From contig JAFAWC010000213.1 of assembly GCA_019242135.1 (NCBI GenBank), forward strand, positions 1-5,598: a stretch of DNA of 5,598 nucleotides, given 5' to 3'. The position numbers were made by a program, and so were the translations under genes. Origin of the DNA: Mycobacteriaceae bacterium. GTDB lineage: Bacteria > Actinomycetota > Actinomycetes > Mycobacteriales > Mycobacteriaceae. The notes beneath the pieces were generated by a model that did no database searches, was not told the DNA's origin, and was given only the letters and a program-made list of their open reading frames with translations. Below are positions 1 through 5,476 of this stretch, piece by piece (within the stretch, counting starts at the first letter, position 1; every line of letters starts with the position of its first letter).

Positions 1-891
1 GGCGCGCATCAGCCGCAACGATCGCAGCGTCAAAAGCTCGTCACTACCGCGCAGCCGCCCCTTGAGACTCCCCATGGCAGCCATGCCGTAAAGAACCGGA
101 AGCGAGATGGCTCGCGACGGCGCAGACACCCCGGCAGCGCGGGCCGCGATGCCCGCGATCTCCGGGTTGCTCAACATTTTCTCCGAGATGATGTAGCGCT
201 CGCCGTTGCGTCCGTGCGACGCCGCGAGGATCAGTGCACGCGCGGCGTCGTCGACCCCGACGGCCTCCAGCGAGATGCCCTTCATCACGAACGGCACCTT
301 CCCGAACGCGGCGCCCGCGACCATCGCGCCCTGCGGGGTCATGCCCCAGTCGCGGCTGCCGTACGTCGTCGAGACGCACATCGCGACCACCGGAACTCCG
401 TGCTCGTAGGCGTAGCGCAGCGCGACCTCCTCGGCCTGCAGCCGCGACAGCCCATACGGACCGAGCGACCGGCGCCTCCGCACGGTGTCCTCCTCGGTCG
501 CGCGATGCCCCCGGTTCCACGGCCGCGCCGGTCGGCGTCCAATCGTCACGTAGCTGCTCGTGAACACGAACCGCTGCAGCTTCATCGTCCGCGCGACCTC
601 GAGTACGTTGCGCGTGCCCTCGACGTTGGTGCGAAACAGTGGCGATGGGTCACGCAGCCAGGCCCGGGTATCCACCACGCAGTAGTACACGAAGTCGCAG
701 CCGGTCATCGCCTCACGCAACACCCCGGTGTCGAAGACGTCGCCGTAGAAGCGTTGTAGCGCAAGGTCGTCGATGCCGACGGTGTTGGCGCCGTGCCGAA
801 CCATGGCGCGCACGTCGGCACCGCTCTCGACCAGCTGGCGGGTGACGTGCGAGCCGAGGAATCCGTTCGCGCCGATCACAAGCGTGCTCAT
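1..891 (-). CDS. NAD(P)-dependent epimerase/dehydratase (extended SDR), 3' end outside window
   Basis: Probable NAD(P)-dependent oxidoreductase of the extended short-chain dehydrogenase family; 297 codons are visible and the C-terminus lies beyond the left edge. The N-terminus has the Rossmann nucleotide loop GANGFLGSH (residues 7-15), then DVFD near 51-54, FTSS at 110-113 and the active-site stretch PYGLSRLQAEE at 145-155. The catalytic Tyr is Tyr146, but the canonical YxxxK lysine is Arg150. The ATG at 891-889 forms an ATGA overlap with the stop of the SnoaL-like gene, so it is the second gene of that unit and probably translationally coupled. Gene order points to the M. tuberculosis Rv0139 orthologue (recalled). 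The substrate is unknown. The family includes sugar epimerases, 3-beta-hydroxysteroid dehydrogenases and dihydroflavonol reductases; a lipid or sterol substrate is only inferred from the KstR-like operator upstream. Confidence 0.9.
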   Translation of the reverse strand, partial: MSTLVIGANGFLGSHVTRQLVESGADVRAMVRHGANTVGIDDLALQRFYGDVFDTGVLREAMTGCDFVYYCVVDTRAWLRDPSPLFRTNVEGTRNVLEVARTMKLQRFVFTSSYVTIGRRPARPWNRGHRATEEDTVRRRRSLGPYGLSRLQAEEVALRYAYEHGVPVVAMCVSTTYGSRDWGMTPQGAMVAGAAFGKVPFVMKGISLEAVGVDDAARALILAASHGRNGERYIISEKMLSNPEIAGIAARAAGVSAPSRAISLPVLYGMAAMGSLKGRLRGSDELLTLRSLRLMRA

Positions 892-1376
892 GAGTACTGC
901 CCCATCCAGTGCGCCGCCTCGTCGGGCAGGGTGCCGAGCTGCTGCGCCAACCGGCACCACTTCAGCGTCGCCTTGACGAACCGCAGCGGGTTGTAGATGT
1001 CCTCCTGACGACACCACAGCCCGTCACCGGCGTAGGTGATGATCGAGATGTTGGTGGCGCTGATGATCGTGCCGTCACCCGGGTCGGCCATCGGGTTGTC
1101 CAGCTCGCAGATGATCCGGCCGGTCGGTTCGTCAACCACCGACCACAGGGTCGGAAACGACGTCATATAGCTGCCGGGAAACGTCGTCATCGTCTTCCAG
1201 ACCCACGCCCGCACCTCGTCGCGGCCCGACATCGTGCCCGCCGCGTGCTCGACGTATTCGACGTCGGGCGTGTACTGCTGTACCCACGGGTCCCAGTCCC
1301 GCGTCTCGGCGGCCCGCGCGACGGTCTGCTCGAATCGCTTGAACGCCGCCGTCAGCTCCTCGCGGTCGAACGCCAT
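888..1376 (-). CDS. SnoaL-like / NTF2-fold protein
   Basis: A 162-residue protein of the SnoaL/NTF2-like superfamily, whose members are small cone-shaped alpha+beta barrels acting as isomerases, cyclases or hydratases, or as binding domains. It shows the typical N-terminal helix (about 5-26), the W-x-x-Y-T-P-D-V-E-Y strand (28-41), the [14 protein letters not shown] segment (45-58), and a strand-rich second half with [13 protein letters not shown] (109-121) followed by QEDIYNP (124-130). Length fits a single-domain family member. It is the first gene of a two-gene unit with the downstream SDR (4-bp ATGA overlap). The start at 1376 lacks a good ribosome site, and a TANNNT -10 element ends five bases before the ATG, suggesting a leaderless transcript. 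Synteny suggests the Rv0138 orthologue (recalled). The same fold serves ketosteroid isomerase, but I cannot place its catalytic Tyr/Asp residues here, so the reaction is unknown. Confidence 0.9.
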   Translation of the reverse strand: MAFDREELTAAFKRFEQTVARAAETRDWDPWVQQYTPDVEYVEHAAGTMSGRDEVRAWVWKTMTTFPGSYMTSFPTLWSVVDEPTGRIICELDNPMADPGDGTIISATNISIITYAGDGLWCRQEDIYNPLRFVKATLKWCRLAQQLGTLPDEAAHWMGQYS

Positions 1377-1381
1377 ACACC

Positions 1382-1387
1382 AAACTA
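1382..1387 (-). promoter_or_regulatory. Predicted -10 element of the SnoaL-SDR unit
   Basis: On the minus strand TAGTTT matches the mycobacterial TANNNT -10 pattern. Its last base is six positions before the A of the SnoaL-like ATG, so transcription could begin at or beside the start codon. That would explain the missing ribosome site, since leaderless mRNAs are common in mycobacteria. It overlaps the KstR-like palindrome. No convincing -35 is seen. Confidence 0.45.
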
Positions 1388-1399
1388 GAACACGTTCTA
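1386..1399. promoter_or_regulatory. KstR-type operator palindrome
   Basis: The sequence TAGAAC-AC-GTTCTA is a perfect inverted repeat of 6-bp arms with a 2-bp centre. It fits the published consensus TnnAACnnGTTnnA for KstR, the TetR-family repressor of mycobacterial cholesterol catabolism that is released by a sterol-derived CoA thioester. It ends nine bases before the SnoaL-like ATG and shares two bases with the predicted -10 element, an ideal place for repression. The msrB start is about 120 bp away on the other strand, so control of msrBA is less likely. Confidence 0.75.
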
Positions 1400-1402
1400 C
1401 CG

Positions 1403-1418
1403 CCCGGTGTCGACCGGG
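1403..1418. repeat. GC-rich dyad CCCGGT-N4-ACCGGG
   Basis: A perfect inverted repeat with 6-bp arms and a GTCG centre, three bases beyond the KstR-like palindrome in the divergent gap between the SnoaL-like gene and msrB. It could be a second operator near the -35 region of the minus-strand promoter, or chance in GC-rich DNA. No regulator is recognised for it. Confidence 0.35.
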
Positions 1419-1463
1419 TCATCGCCGCGCCGACGGCACCAACCGCGCCGGCGCCACCACGCC

Positions 1464-1469
1464 TACGAT
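1464..1469 (+). promoter_or_regulatory. msrB: Possible -10 element of msrBA
   Basis: TACGAT fits the TANNNT -10 pattern and would place the transcript start near 1476, giving a leader of about 45 bases that contains the AGGAGG site. No clear -35 is visible. It is the best candidate in the 143-bp divergent gap, but the motif is short. Confidence 0.3.
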
Positions 1470-1509
1470 CGGGGATGATTCCCGTTCCGGCCCCGGTTGT
1501 ACCTAGCGC

Positions 1510-1515
1510 AGGAGG
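1510..1515 (+). promoter_or_regulatory. msrB: Ribosome-binding site of msrB
   Basis: A perfect AGGAGG lies four bases before the ATG at 1520. It decides the start: an in-frame ATG at 1475 would add 15 low-complexity residues and has no such site. Confidence 0.8.
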
Positions 1516-1519
1516 CACT

Positions 1520-1990
1520 ATGCGAAACGAGTACACCAAGAATCCGGCGGCTGTCGAGGCGCTGACGCCCCAGCAGCACCAGGTCACTCAGCAGAACGGC
1601 ACCGAACGGCCGTTCACCGGCGAGTATTGGGATAACAAGGAGCCCGGCCTCTACGTCGACGTCGTGTCGGGCGAGCCGCTGTTCGCCTCGGTCGACAAAT
1701 TCGACAGCGGCACCGGCTGGCCCAGCTTCACCAAGCCCGTCGACACAGCGAACGTCGTCGAAAAGCGCGACTTCAGCCACTTAATGATCCGCACCGAAGT
1801 GCGTTCCGCCCACGGCGACAGCCACCTCGGCCACGTGTTCCCCGACGGCCCGAAAGACGCCGGGGGCCTGCGGTATTGCATCAACTCGGCGTCGCTGCGA
1901 TTCATCCCGCGCGCCGACCTGGAAAAGGAAGGCTACGGGGAATACCTTTCCCTGTTCGACTCCCTGTTCGACAAGGAGGACCAATCGTGA
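1520..1990 (+). CDS. msrB: Peptide-methionine (R)-S-oxide reductase MsrB, zinc-free single-Cys type
   Basis: Reduces the R epimer of methionine sulfoxide in proteins; cytosolic (no signal peptide). The 156 residues show the whole MsrB fold: [10 protein letters not shown] (30-39), [13 protein letters not shown] (51-63), GTGWPSF (64-70), HLGHVF (102-107) and the catalytic RYCINS with Cys120, plus a C-terminal [12 protein letters not shown] tail. Cys120 is the only cysteine. The position used for a resolving Cys in GCGWPSF proteins is Thr65. The two CxxC zinc motifs are replaced ([16 protein letters not shown]), so this is a zinc-free form resembling Firmicutes and streptococcal MsrB domains. 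Regeneration must use an external thiol or a direct thioredoxin-like partner (inferred). It overlaps msrA by 4 bp. M. tuberculosis MsrB (Rv2674) lies elsewhere and, as I recall it, keeps the zinc cysteines, so this is probably a different lineage. Confidence 0.95.
   Translation: MRNEYTKNPAAVEALTPQQHQVTQQNGTERPFTGEYWDNKEPGLYVDVVSGEPLFASVDKFDSGTGWPSFTKPVDTANVVEKRDFSHLMIRTEVRSAHGDSHLGHVFPDGPKDAGGLRYCINSASLRFIPRADLEKEGYGEYLSLFDSLFDKEDQS
1973..1980 (+). promoter_or_regulatory. msrA: Ribosome-binding site of msrA
   Basis: AAGGAGGA inside the end of msrB, with its AGGAGG core seven bases before GTG 1987. It supports the GTG start over upstream in-frame codons lying within msrB. Confidence 0.8.
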
Positions 1991-2496
1991 CCCACAAGAA
2001 AGCGATCCTGGCCGGCGGGTGCTTCTGGGGCATGCAGGAGTTCATCCGCAGGCAGCCCGGCGTGATCACTACCCGAGTCGGTTACACCGGCGGCCAGAAC
2101 GCCAACGCCACCTACCGCAACCACCCCGGTCACGCCGAAGCGGTGGAGATCACCTACGACCCGGCGCAGACCGACTATCGCGCCCTGCTCGAGTTCTTCT
2201 TCCAGATCCACGACCCGACCACAAAGAACCGTCAGGGCAACGACATTGGCACCAGCTATCGGTCCGCGATTTTCTACGTCGACGATGAGCAGAAACGGGT
2301 CGCGCTCGACACGATCGCCGATGTCGAGGCGTCGGGGTTGTGGCCGGGGAAGGTGGTCACCGAGGTCACGCCGGCGGGGGATTTTTGGGAGGCGGAGCCG
2401 GAACACCAGGACTATCTGCAGCATTATCCCAGCGGCTACACCTGCCACTTCGTCCGGCCGGGCTGGAGGCTGCCGCGGCGGGCGGAGACGCGCTAG
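1987..2496 (+). CDS. msrA: Peptide-methionine (S)-S-oxide reductase MsrA
   Basis: Reduces the S epimer of methionine sulfoxide, free or in proteins, in the cytosol with thioredoxin as usual electron donor; it complements MsrB, which takes the R epimer. The 169 residues carry the signature GCFWG with nucleophile Cys12, GYTGG (32-36), [12 protein letters not shown] (48-59; Glu51 is the expected acid), the [13 protein letters not shown] block (74-86), GTSYRSAIF (88-96) and a single resolving Cys153 in [10 protein letters not shown]. This is the two-Cys layout of M. tuberculosis MsrA (Rv0137c). The start is GTG 1987, overlapping the msrB TGA in GTGA, so the genes are co-transcribed and coupled. 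Earlier in-frame ATG codons lie inside msrB and encode non-MsrA sequence. The C-terminus is shorter than I recall for the tuberculosis protein. The stop shares CTAG with the convergent P450 gene. Confidence 0.97.
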   Translation: MTHKKAILAGGCFWGMQEFIRRQPGVITTRVGYTGGQNANATYRNHPGHAEAVEITYDPAQTDYRALLEFFFQIHDPTTKNRQGNDIGTSYRSAIFYVDDEQKRVALDTIADVEASGLWPGKVVTEVTPAGDFWEAEPEHQDYLQHYPSGYTCHFVRPGWRLPRRAETR

Positions 2497-3833
2497 CGCC
2501 TCTGCAGCACGATGCGGCCGCCCTGCTTCGGGGTGAACGCGACGCCGCGCCCATGCACCTTCTCGCCGGGATGGGTCGTCGAGTCGAATGTGAACTGGCG
2601 CAACACTGTTCGCAACACCACATCCATCTCGGTGTTCGCGAACGCCGCGCCGATGCACCGTCGCGTCCCGCCGCCGAAGGGCACCCAGGCGAAGGTCGGC
2701 GGTCTGCTGCCGACGAACCGGTACGGGTCGAATCGCTCGGGGTGTTCGAACGCGTCGGGGTTTGAATGCAGCTGCCGGATGCTGACGATGATCGAGTCGC
2801 CGTGCGGGATGCGGAAGTCACCGAGGTCGTAAAACGGTGCCGCGACATTGCGCCCGGCGAAGTCGATGACGGTGCGCGAGCGCTGCACCTCGAGGATCGT
2901 GGCCTGACGCAGCTCGTTGCCGTCACCCTCGGCCTCGCTCGCCAGCGCGGCGACGATCGCGGGATGGCGGCGCAGCCGTTCGAACGCCCACGCCAGCGTC
3001 GATGCCGTGGTCTCGTGGCCGGCCGCCAGCAGCGCCACCAGCTCGTCGGCGATGTCGGCGTGCGACATCGGTGAGCCGTCGTCGTATCGGCTGCGCAACA
3101 TCAACGACAGGATGTCGGTGCGGTTGTCGAAATCGGGATCGGCTTCCGCACGGGCGATCAGTGTGCCCACCACGGAGTCGAACGTGGCGCGCGTCGCCGC
3201 CAGCTTTCCCCACGGCCCGAATTCCGCCAGCGCCGTAGGGGGTTGCGGCAGCCGAGCCATCTGGGAGCCGAGCGTCACCCACGCCGGCATGATCTGGCGC
3301 AGCTGGTCCAGTTCGGCACCGTCGGCGCCGAACACCGCGCGCAGAATCACATTCAGGGTGATGCGCATCGTCGGCTCGAGCGTCCGGAATTCCTGTCCGA
3401 CAGGCCAACTGGCAGCCTCCCGGAGAGTCTCTTCCTCGATGAGCTGTTCGTAGTTCTTGATGCTCTTGCCGTGAAACGGCGGCGTCAGCAGCTTGCGGCG
3501 GTTGCGGTGCTCGGCCCCGTCGAGCGCGAAGACGCAACCGGGTCCGATGACCCGGCTGAGGTTGGGCTGGATGTTGATCAGATCGTCGGTGCTGGCGGTG
3601 AACACTTGGCGCACCAGCGCCGGATCGGCCACCACGACGGCGCGACCGAAGATCGGGATGTTCATGGTGAACACGGGCCCGTATCGGTGTGCGGCCTGCT
3701 GCATCATCCAGATCCGGGCAGCGATGAACCCGATCCCCTGGATCGCCTTGGGCAAGGGTATCTCCGGCGGCTGCGCCGGGATGCGTGCCTGCACTTTGAC
3801 AACAACGTCCTGTCGCTCCGACAAGTCACTCAT
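2493..3833 (-). CDS. cyp138: Cytochrome P450, CYP138-like
   Basis: Soluble bacterial P450 of 446 residues, a heme-thiolate monooxygenase taking electrons from ferredoxin/ferredoxin reductase partners not encoded here. Landmarks in order: [10 protein letters not shown] near the N-terminus, C-helix HRNRR (109-113), I-helix AAGHETTAS (270-278) with the oxygen-activating acid-Thr pair, ExxR as EVQR (315-318), PERF (365-368), and heme loop [10 protein letters not shown] with Cys393 as iron ligand. All key residues are intact. The ATG at 3833 has GGGAG (3844-3840) six bases upstream; the frame stays open to 3989, but that extension crosses the promoter and is not P450-like. Stretches such as [15 protein letters not shown] and [10 protein letters not shown] match what I recall of M. 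tuberculosis CYP138 (Rv0136), and its divergent TetR and convergent msrA neighbours agree. The substrate is unknown; this clade is near fatty-acid and terpene hydroxylases. Confidence 0.95.
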   Translation of the reverse strand: MSDLSERQDVVVKVQARIPAQPPEIPLPKAIQGIGFIAARIWMMQQAAHRYGPVFTMNIPIFGRAVVVADPALVRQVFTASTDDLINIQPNLSRVIGPGCVFALDGAEHRNRRKLLTPPFHGKSIKNYEQLIEEETLREAASWPVGQEFRTLEPTMRITLNVILRAVFGADGAELDQLRQIMPAWVTLGSQMARLPQPPTALAEFGPWGKLAATRATFDSVVGTLIARAEADPDFDNRTDILSLMLRSRYDDGSPMSHADIADELVALLAAGHETTASTLAWAFERLRRHPAIVAALASEAEGDGNELRQATILEVQRSRTVIDFAGRNVAAPFYDLGDFRIPHGDSIIVSIRQLHSNPDAFEHPERFDPYRFVGSRPPTFAWVPFGGGTRRCIGAAFANTEMDVVLRTVLRQFTFDSTTHPGEKVHGRGVAFTPKQGGRIVLQRR

Positions 3834-3855
3834 GAAGTGCTCCCGGGGAGTGTTG

Positions 3856-3905
3856 GTACCGCGCAGTACCGCGGTGTCATGCGCTACGGTACTCCGTAGT
3901 ACCGT
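3856..3905. promoter_or_regulatory. Operator cluster of four GTACCG half-sites between cyp138 and tetR
   Basis: Four copies of GTACCG or its complement lie in 50 bp: 3856-3861, 3866-3871, 3887-3892 (inverted) and 3899-3904. The first two form a direct repeat GTACCGCG with a 10-bp period, one helical turn. The last two form the inverted repeat ACGGTAC-N6-GTACCGT (3886-3905), nested with CTACGG-N4-CCGTAG (3884-3899). The cluster overlaps candidate -10 elements for both genes (TACCGT at 3891-3886 minus; TACCGT at 3900-3905 plus). The likely ligand is the adjacent TetR protein, autoregulating and controlling the P450. Confidence 0.7.
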
Positions 3906-3914
3906 GGCAGGCAA
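3886..3914 (-). promoter_or_regulatory. cyp138: Predicted promoter of the P450 gene
   Basis: On the minus strand TTGCCT (3914-3909) is a -35-like hexamer, followed by a 17-bp spacer and TACCGT (3891-3886), a TANNNT -10. Transcription would start near 3879, with a leader of about 45 bases. The -10 lies inside the inverted repeat at 3886-3905, so bound repressor would block it. Confidence 0.45.
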
Positions 3915-3953
3915 GGGCCCGATGAGCCGCGTGCGCGAAGAGCACGAAACGAG

Positions 3954-3959
3954 AGGAGG
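3954..3959 (+). promoter_or_regulatory. Ribosome-binding site of the plus-strand tetR
   Basis: AGGAGG lies four bases before ATG 3964 and favours it over the in-frame ATG at 3922, which has only a weak AAGGG upstream and would add 14 charged residues. Confidence 0.7.
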
Positions 3960-3963
3960 CAGG

Positions 3964-4575
3964 ATGACGGTCGCCGACGTGGTCGCCATTGATACCGAGC
4001 ATCCGTTCCGCCGCCGACTGCTCGACGGCCTCGCGGAGTCGATCGCCGAACGCGGCTACCGCGACACGACAGTCGCGGACGTCGTGCGGCACGCGCGCAC
4101 GTCGAAGCGCACTTTCTATCAGGAGTTCAACGGCAAGGAAGAGTGCTTCATCGAGCTTTTGCACACTGCGAACCAGGACATGATCACCAAGATCAATGCG
4201 GCGGTGGACCCCGAGGCGTTCTGGCAGGACCAGATCCGGCAAGCGATCGACGCATATGTCGACGCGATCGAAACTCGCCCGGCCGTGACACTGAGTTGGA
4301 TCCGCGAGTTGCCGGCCCTGGGCGCGGCTGTGCGGTCGATACAGCGCCAGAACATCGCGGAACTGACCCAGATGCTGACTGTGCTCACCAGCAACCCCGG
4401 GTTTCGGCGAGCGCAGCTTCCGCCGGCACCTCCGCAACTTTCGGTGATCCTGCTCGGCGGCCTTCGCGAGCTCACGGCGCTCACGGTCGAGGACGACAAA
4501 AATGTGCGGGAGATCGTCGATGCCGCAGTGACCGCGTCGATCGCCCTGGTCACCGCCTCCGCTCAAGCCTCCTGA
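3964..4575 (+). CDS. TetR/AcrR-family regulator divergent from cyp138
   Basis: DNA-binding repressor of 203 residues, the usual TetR size. The N-terminal domain is typical: helix 1 (about 14-30, FRRRLLDGLAESIAERG), then the helix-turn-helix TTVADVVRHA plus SKRTFYQEF (35-55) ending in the characteristic F-Y-x-x-F. The rest is a helical ligand-binding and dimerisation domain with no recognised effector motif, including ELPALGAAVRSIQRQN (115-130). It is transcribed away from the P450 across a gap packed with inverted repeats, the classic layout for a repressor controlling itself and its neighbour. Position matches Rv0135c of M. tuberculosis (recalled). The ligand is probably the P450 substrate or product (inference). 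Its 3' end overlaps the convergent second TetR gene by 13 bp. Confidence 0.93.
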   Translation: MTVADVVAIDTEHPFRRRLLDGLAESIAERGYRDTTVADVVRHARTSKRTFYQEFNGKEECFIELLHTANQDMITKINAAVDPEAFWQDQIRQAIDAYVDAIETRPAVTLSWIRELPALGAAVRSIQRQNIAELTQMLTVLTSNPGFRRAQLPPAPPQLSVILLGGLRELTALTVEDDKNVREIVDAAVTASIALVTASAQAS

Positions 4576-5216
4576 GGCGCCACCGGCCGGCCGTAACGGC
4601 TGACGAATTTCTTTCCGTTGACCAGGAATTCGATGTTCTCGGCGACCTCGCGCAACGGCGCGGGGCTGCGCAGCGAGCGGCACAGGATCACTGCCCCCTC
4701 GATCGCCGCGAGCATCGTGGTGGCCAGCCCCGTCGCGTCACCGGGCCCGAAACCGTCGGCCGTGAACGACCGGGTGAGCGCAGCTCGCCAGCGGTCGAAG
4801 ATCTGCGCGGCGTCGGTCGACAGCCGCGGGTCCTCGTCGCTGGTGCTGATCGCCGCGGCCACCACCGGGCAGCCCGCCGCGAAGTCGCTCTCCTGCAGCA
4901 CGTCTTCCCAAAGGTCGACGAACTCGTGCAGCAGCGCCATCGGCCCCTGAGATGCCGCATCGCCGATCGCAATCGACATCGAGTCGCCTGCGAACTGCAG
5001 CGCCTCGACAAGGATTTGGTTCCGGCCGCCGGGAAAATGGTGATACACCGAGCCGCGGGGCGCTCCGCTGCGGTTGAGCACCTCGTCGATCGTCACTCCC
5101 GCCGCTCCCCGCTCGCGCAGGACTTCGGCTGCGCTGGCGAGCATGCGGCGCTTCGTCGCACCGCGCTTGTGGCTTTCGCACAGTGCCATCGCGGTCGCCG
5201 AAGTGCGCGGCGTCAT
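4563..5216 (-). CDS. TetR-family regulator, LmrA/YxaF-like
   Basis: A second TetR-type repressor, unlike the first, of 217 residues from ATG 5216. Helix 1 is KRRMLASAAEVLRERG (22-37) and the recognition region VTIDEVLNRSGAPRGSVYHHF (41-61). The short GSVYHHFPGGRNQIL link and the FAAGCPVVAAA motif (112-122) are hallmarks of the LmrA/YxaF subgroup, whose known members respond to flavonoids or drugs and often control an adjacent enzyme or efflux pump; no such target lies in the window. The start at 5216 overlaps the stop of a small upstream ORF (ATGA), suggesting coupled translation. An in-frame ATG at 5189 would remove nine residues without losing the domain and cannot be excluded, as neither has a strong ribosome site. 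It converges with the other TetR gene. Confidence 0.9.
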   Translation of the reverse strand: MTPRTSATAMALCESHKRGATKRRMLASAAEVLRERGAAGVTIDEVLNRSGAPRGSVYHHFPGGRNQILVEALQFAGDSMSIAIGDAASQGPMALLHEFVDLWEDVLQESDFAAGCPVVAAAISTSDEDPRLSTDAAQIFDRWRAALTRSFTADGFGPGDATGLATTMLAAIEGAVILCRSLRSPAPLREVAENIEFLVNGKKFVSRYGRPVAPQEA

Positions 5217-5377
5217 GCCGCCGGCTGCTCCGCTGCCGGCCGGGCACGCAGCTGCACTGGGCGCCACTGCGCGCTCTTGCGTCGCAATGCTTGGCAGTTG
5301 CGCCGCCAGGACCGCTTGAACGCCACGCCGGATCCGGTCACGTGCAGGCCGACGATGTTGAGCTCGATGACTGTCAT
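5213..5377 (-). CDS. Small basic ORF upstream of and coupled to the second tetR
   Basis: A 54-residue hypothetical protein starting MTVIELNIVG, with a short hydrophobic N-terminal stretch and then a very Arg/Lys-rich middle (FKRSWRRNCQALRRK, 20-34) and an Ala/Pro-rich end. I recognise no family. Support for translation: AAGAGG (5392-5387) lies about nine bases upstream of the ATG, a plausible promoter lies behind it, and the stop forms an ATGA overlap with the TetR start. An upstream in-frame ATG at 5452 would lie within the predicted promoter. It could be a leader peptide governing tetR translation, a small regulator, or simply the start of the tetR transcript with a fortuitous reading frame. 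The C-terminal composition is what GC-rich noncoding DNA also gives, so confidence is limited. Confidence 0.45.
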   Translation of the reverse strand: MTVIELNIVGLHVTGSGVAFKRSWRRNCQALRRKSAQWRPVQLRARPAAEQPAA

Positions 5378-5422
5378 GGCGCTATACCTCTTTCGGGAAG
5401 CCGGTGCAGGCTCCGCACCTCG

Positions 5423-5452
5423 ACTATGCACCTCGACATAATCAAAGGTCAA
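5423..5452 (-). promoter_or_regulatory. Predicted promoter of the small ORF-tetR unit
   Basis: On the minus strand TTGACC (5452-5447, five of six to TTGACA), an 18-bp spacer and an extended -10 TG-CATAGT (5430-5423). Start would be near 5416, about 40 bases before the small ORF. TTTGAC/TTTGAT are repeated seven bases apart at the -35, possibly a binding site. It is the best sigma-A-like promoter in the window. Confidence 0.5.
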
Positions 5453-5476
5453 ACGGTCGTGACACTCCCGTTATAA

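Noticed and set aside
44..520. 158-residue minus-strand frame at the left end
   Set aside because: It is an out-of-frame shadow of the SDR, whose true frame runs open from 891 through base 1 with clear family motifs.
1933..2658. 241-residue minus-strand frame antisense to msrA
   Set aside because: msrA is unambiguous on the plus strand. The antisense protein has no recognisable motif and extends into the P450 end.
3243..3899. 218-residue plus-strand frame antisense to the P450
   Set aside because: Mirror frame of the intact P450, with no ribosome site or domain.
3493..3963. N-terminal extension of the plus-strand TetR gene
   Set aside because: The extension is antisense to the P450 and crosses the operator region; AGGAGG places the start at 3964.
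3834..3989. N-terminal extension of the P450
   Set aside because: It would cross the operator and predicted promoter and enter the divergent tetR. GGGAG supports ATG 3833, and the length then fits the family.
4143..5441. 432-residue plus-strand open frame across both tetR genes
   Set aside because: It overlaps two well-supported TetR genes in other frames, has the Arg/His/Ala-rich composition of a GC-rich shadow frame and shows no domain.
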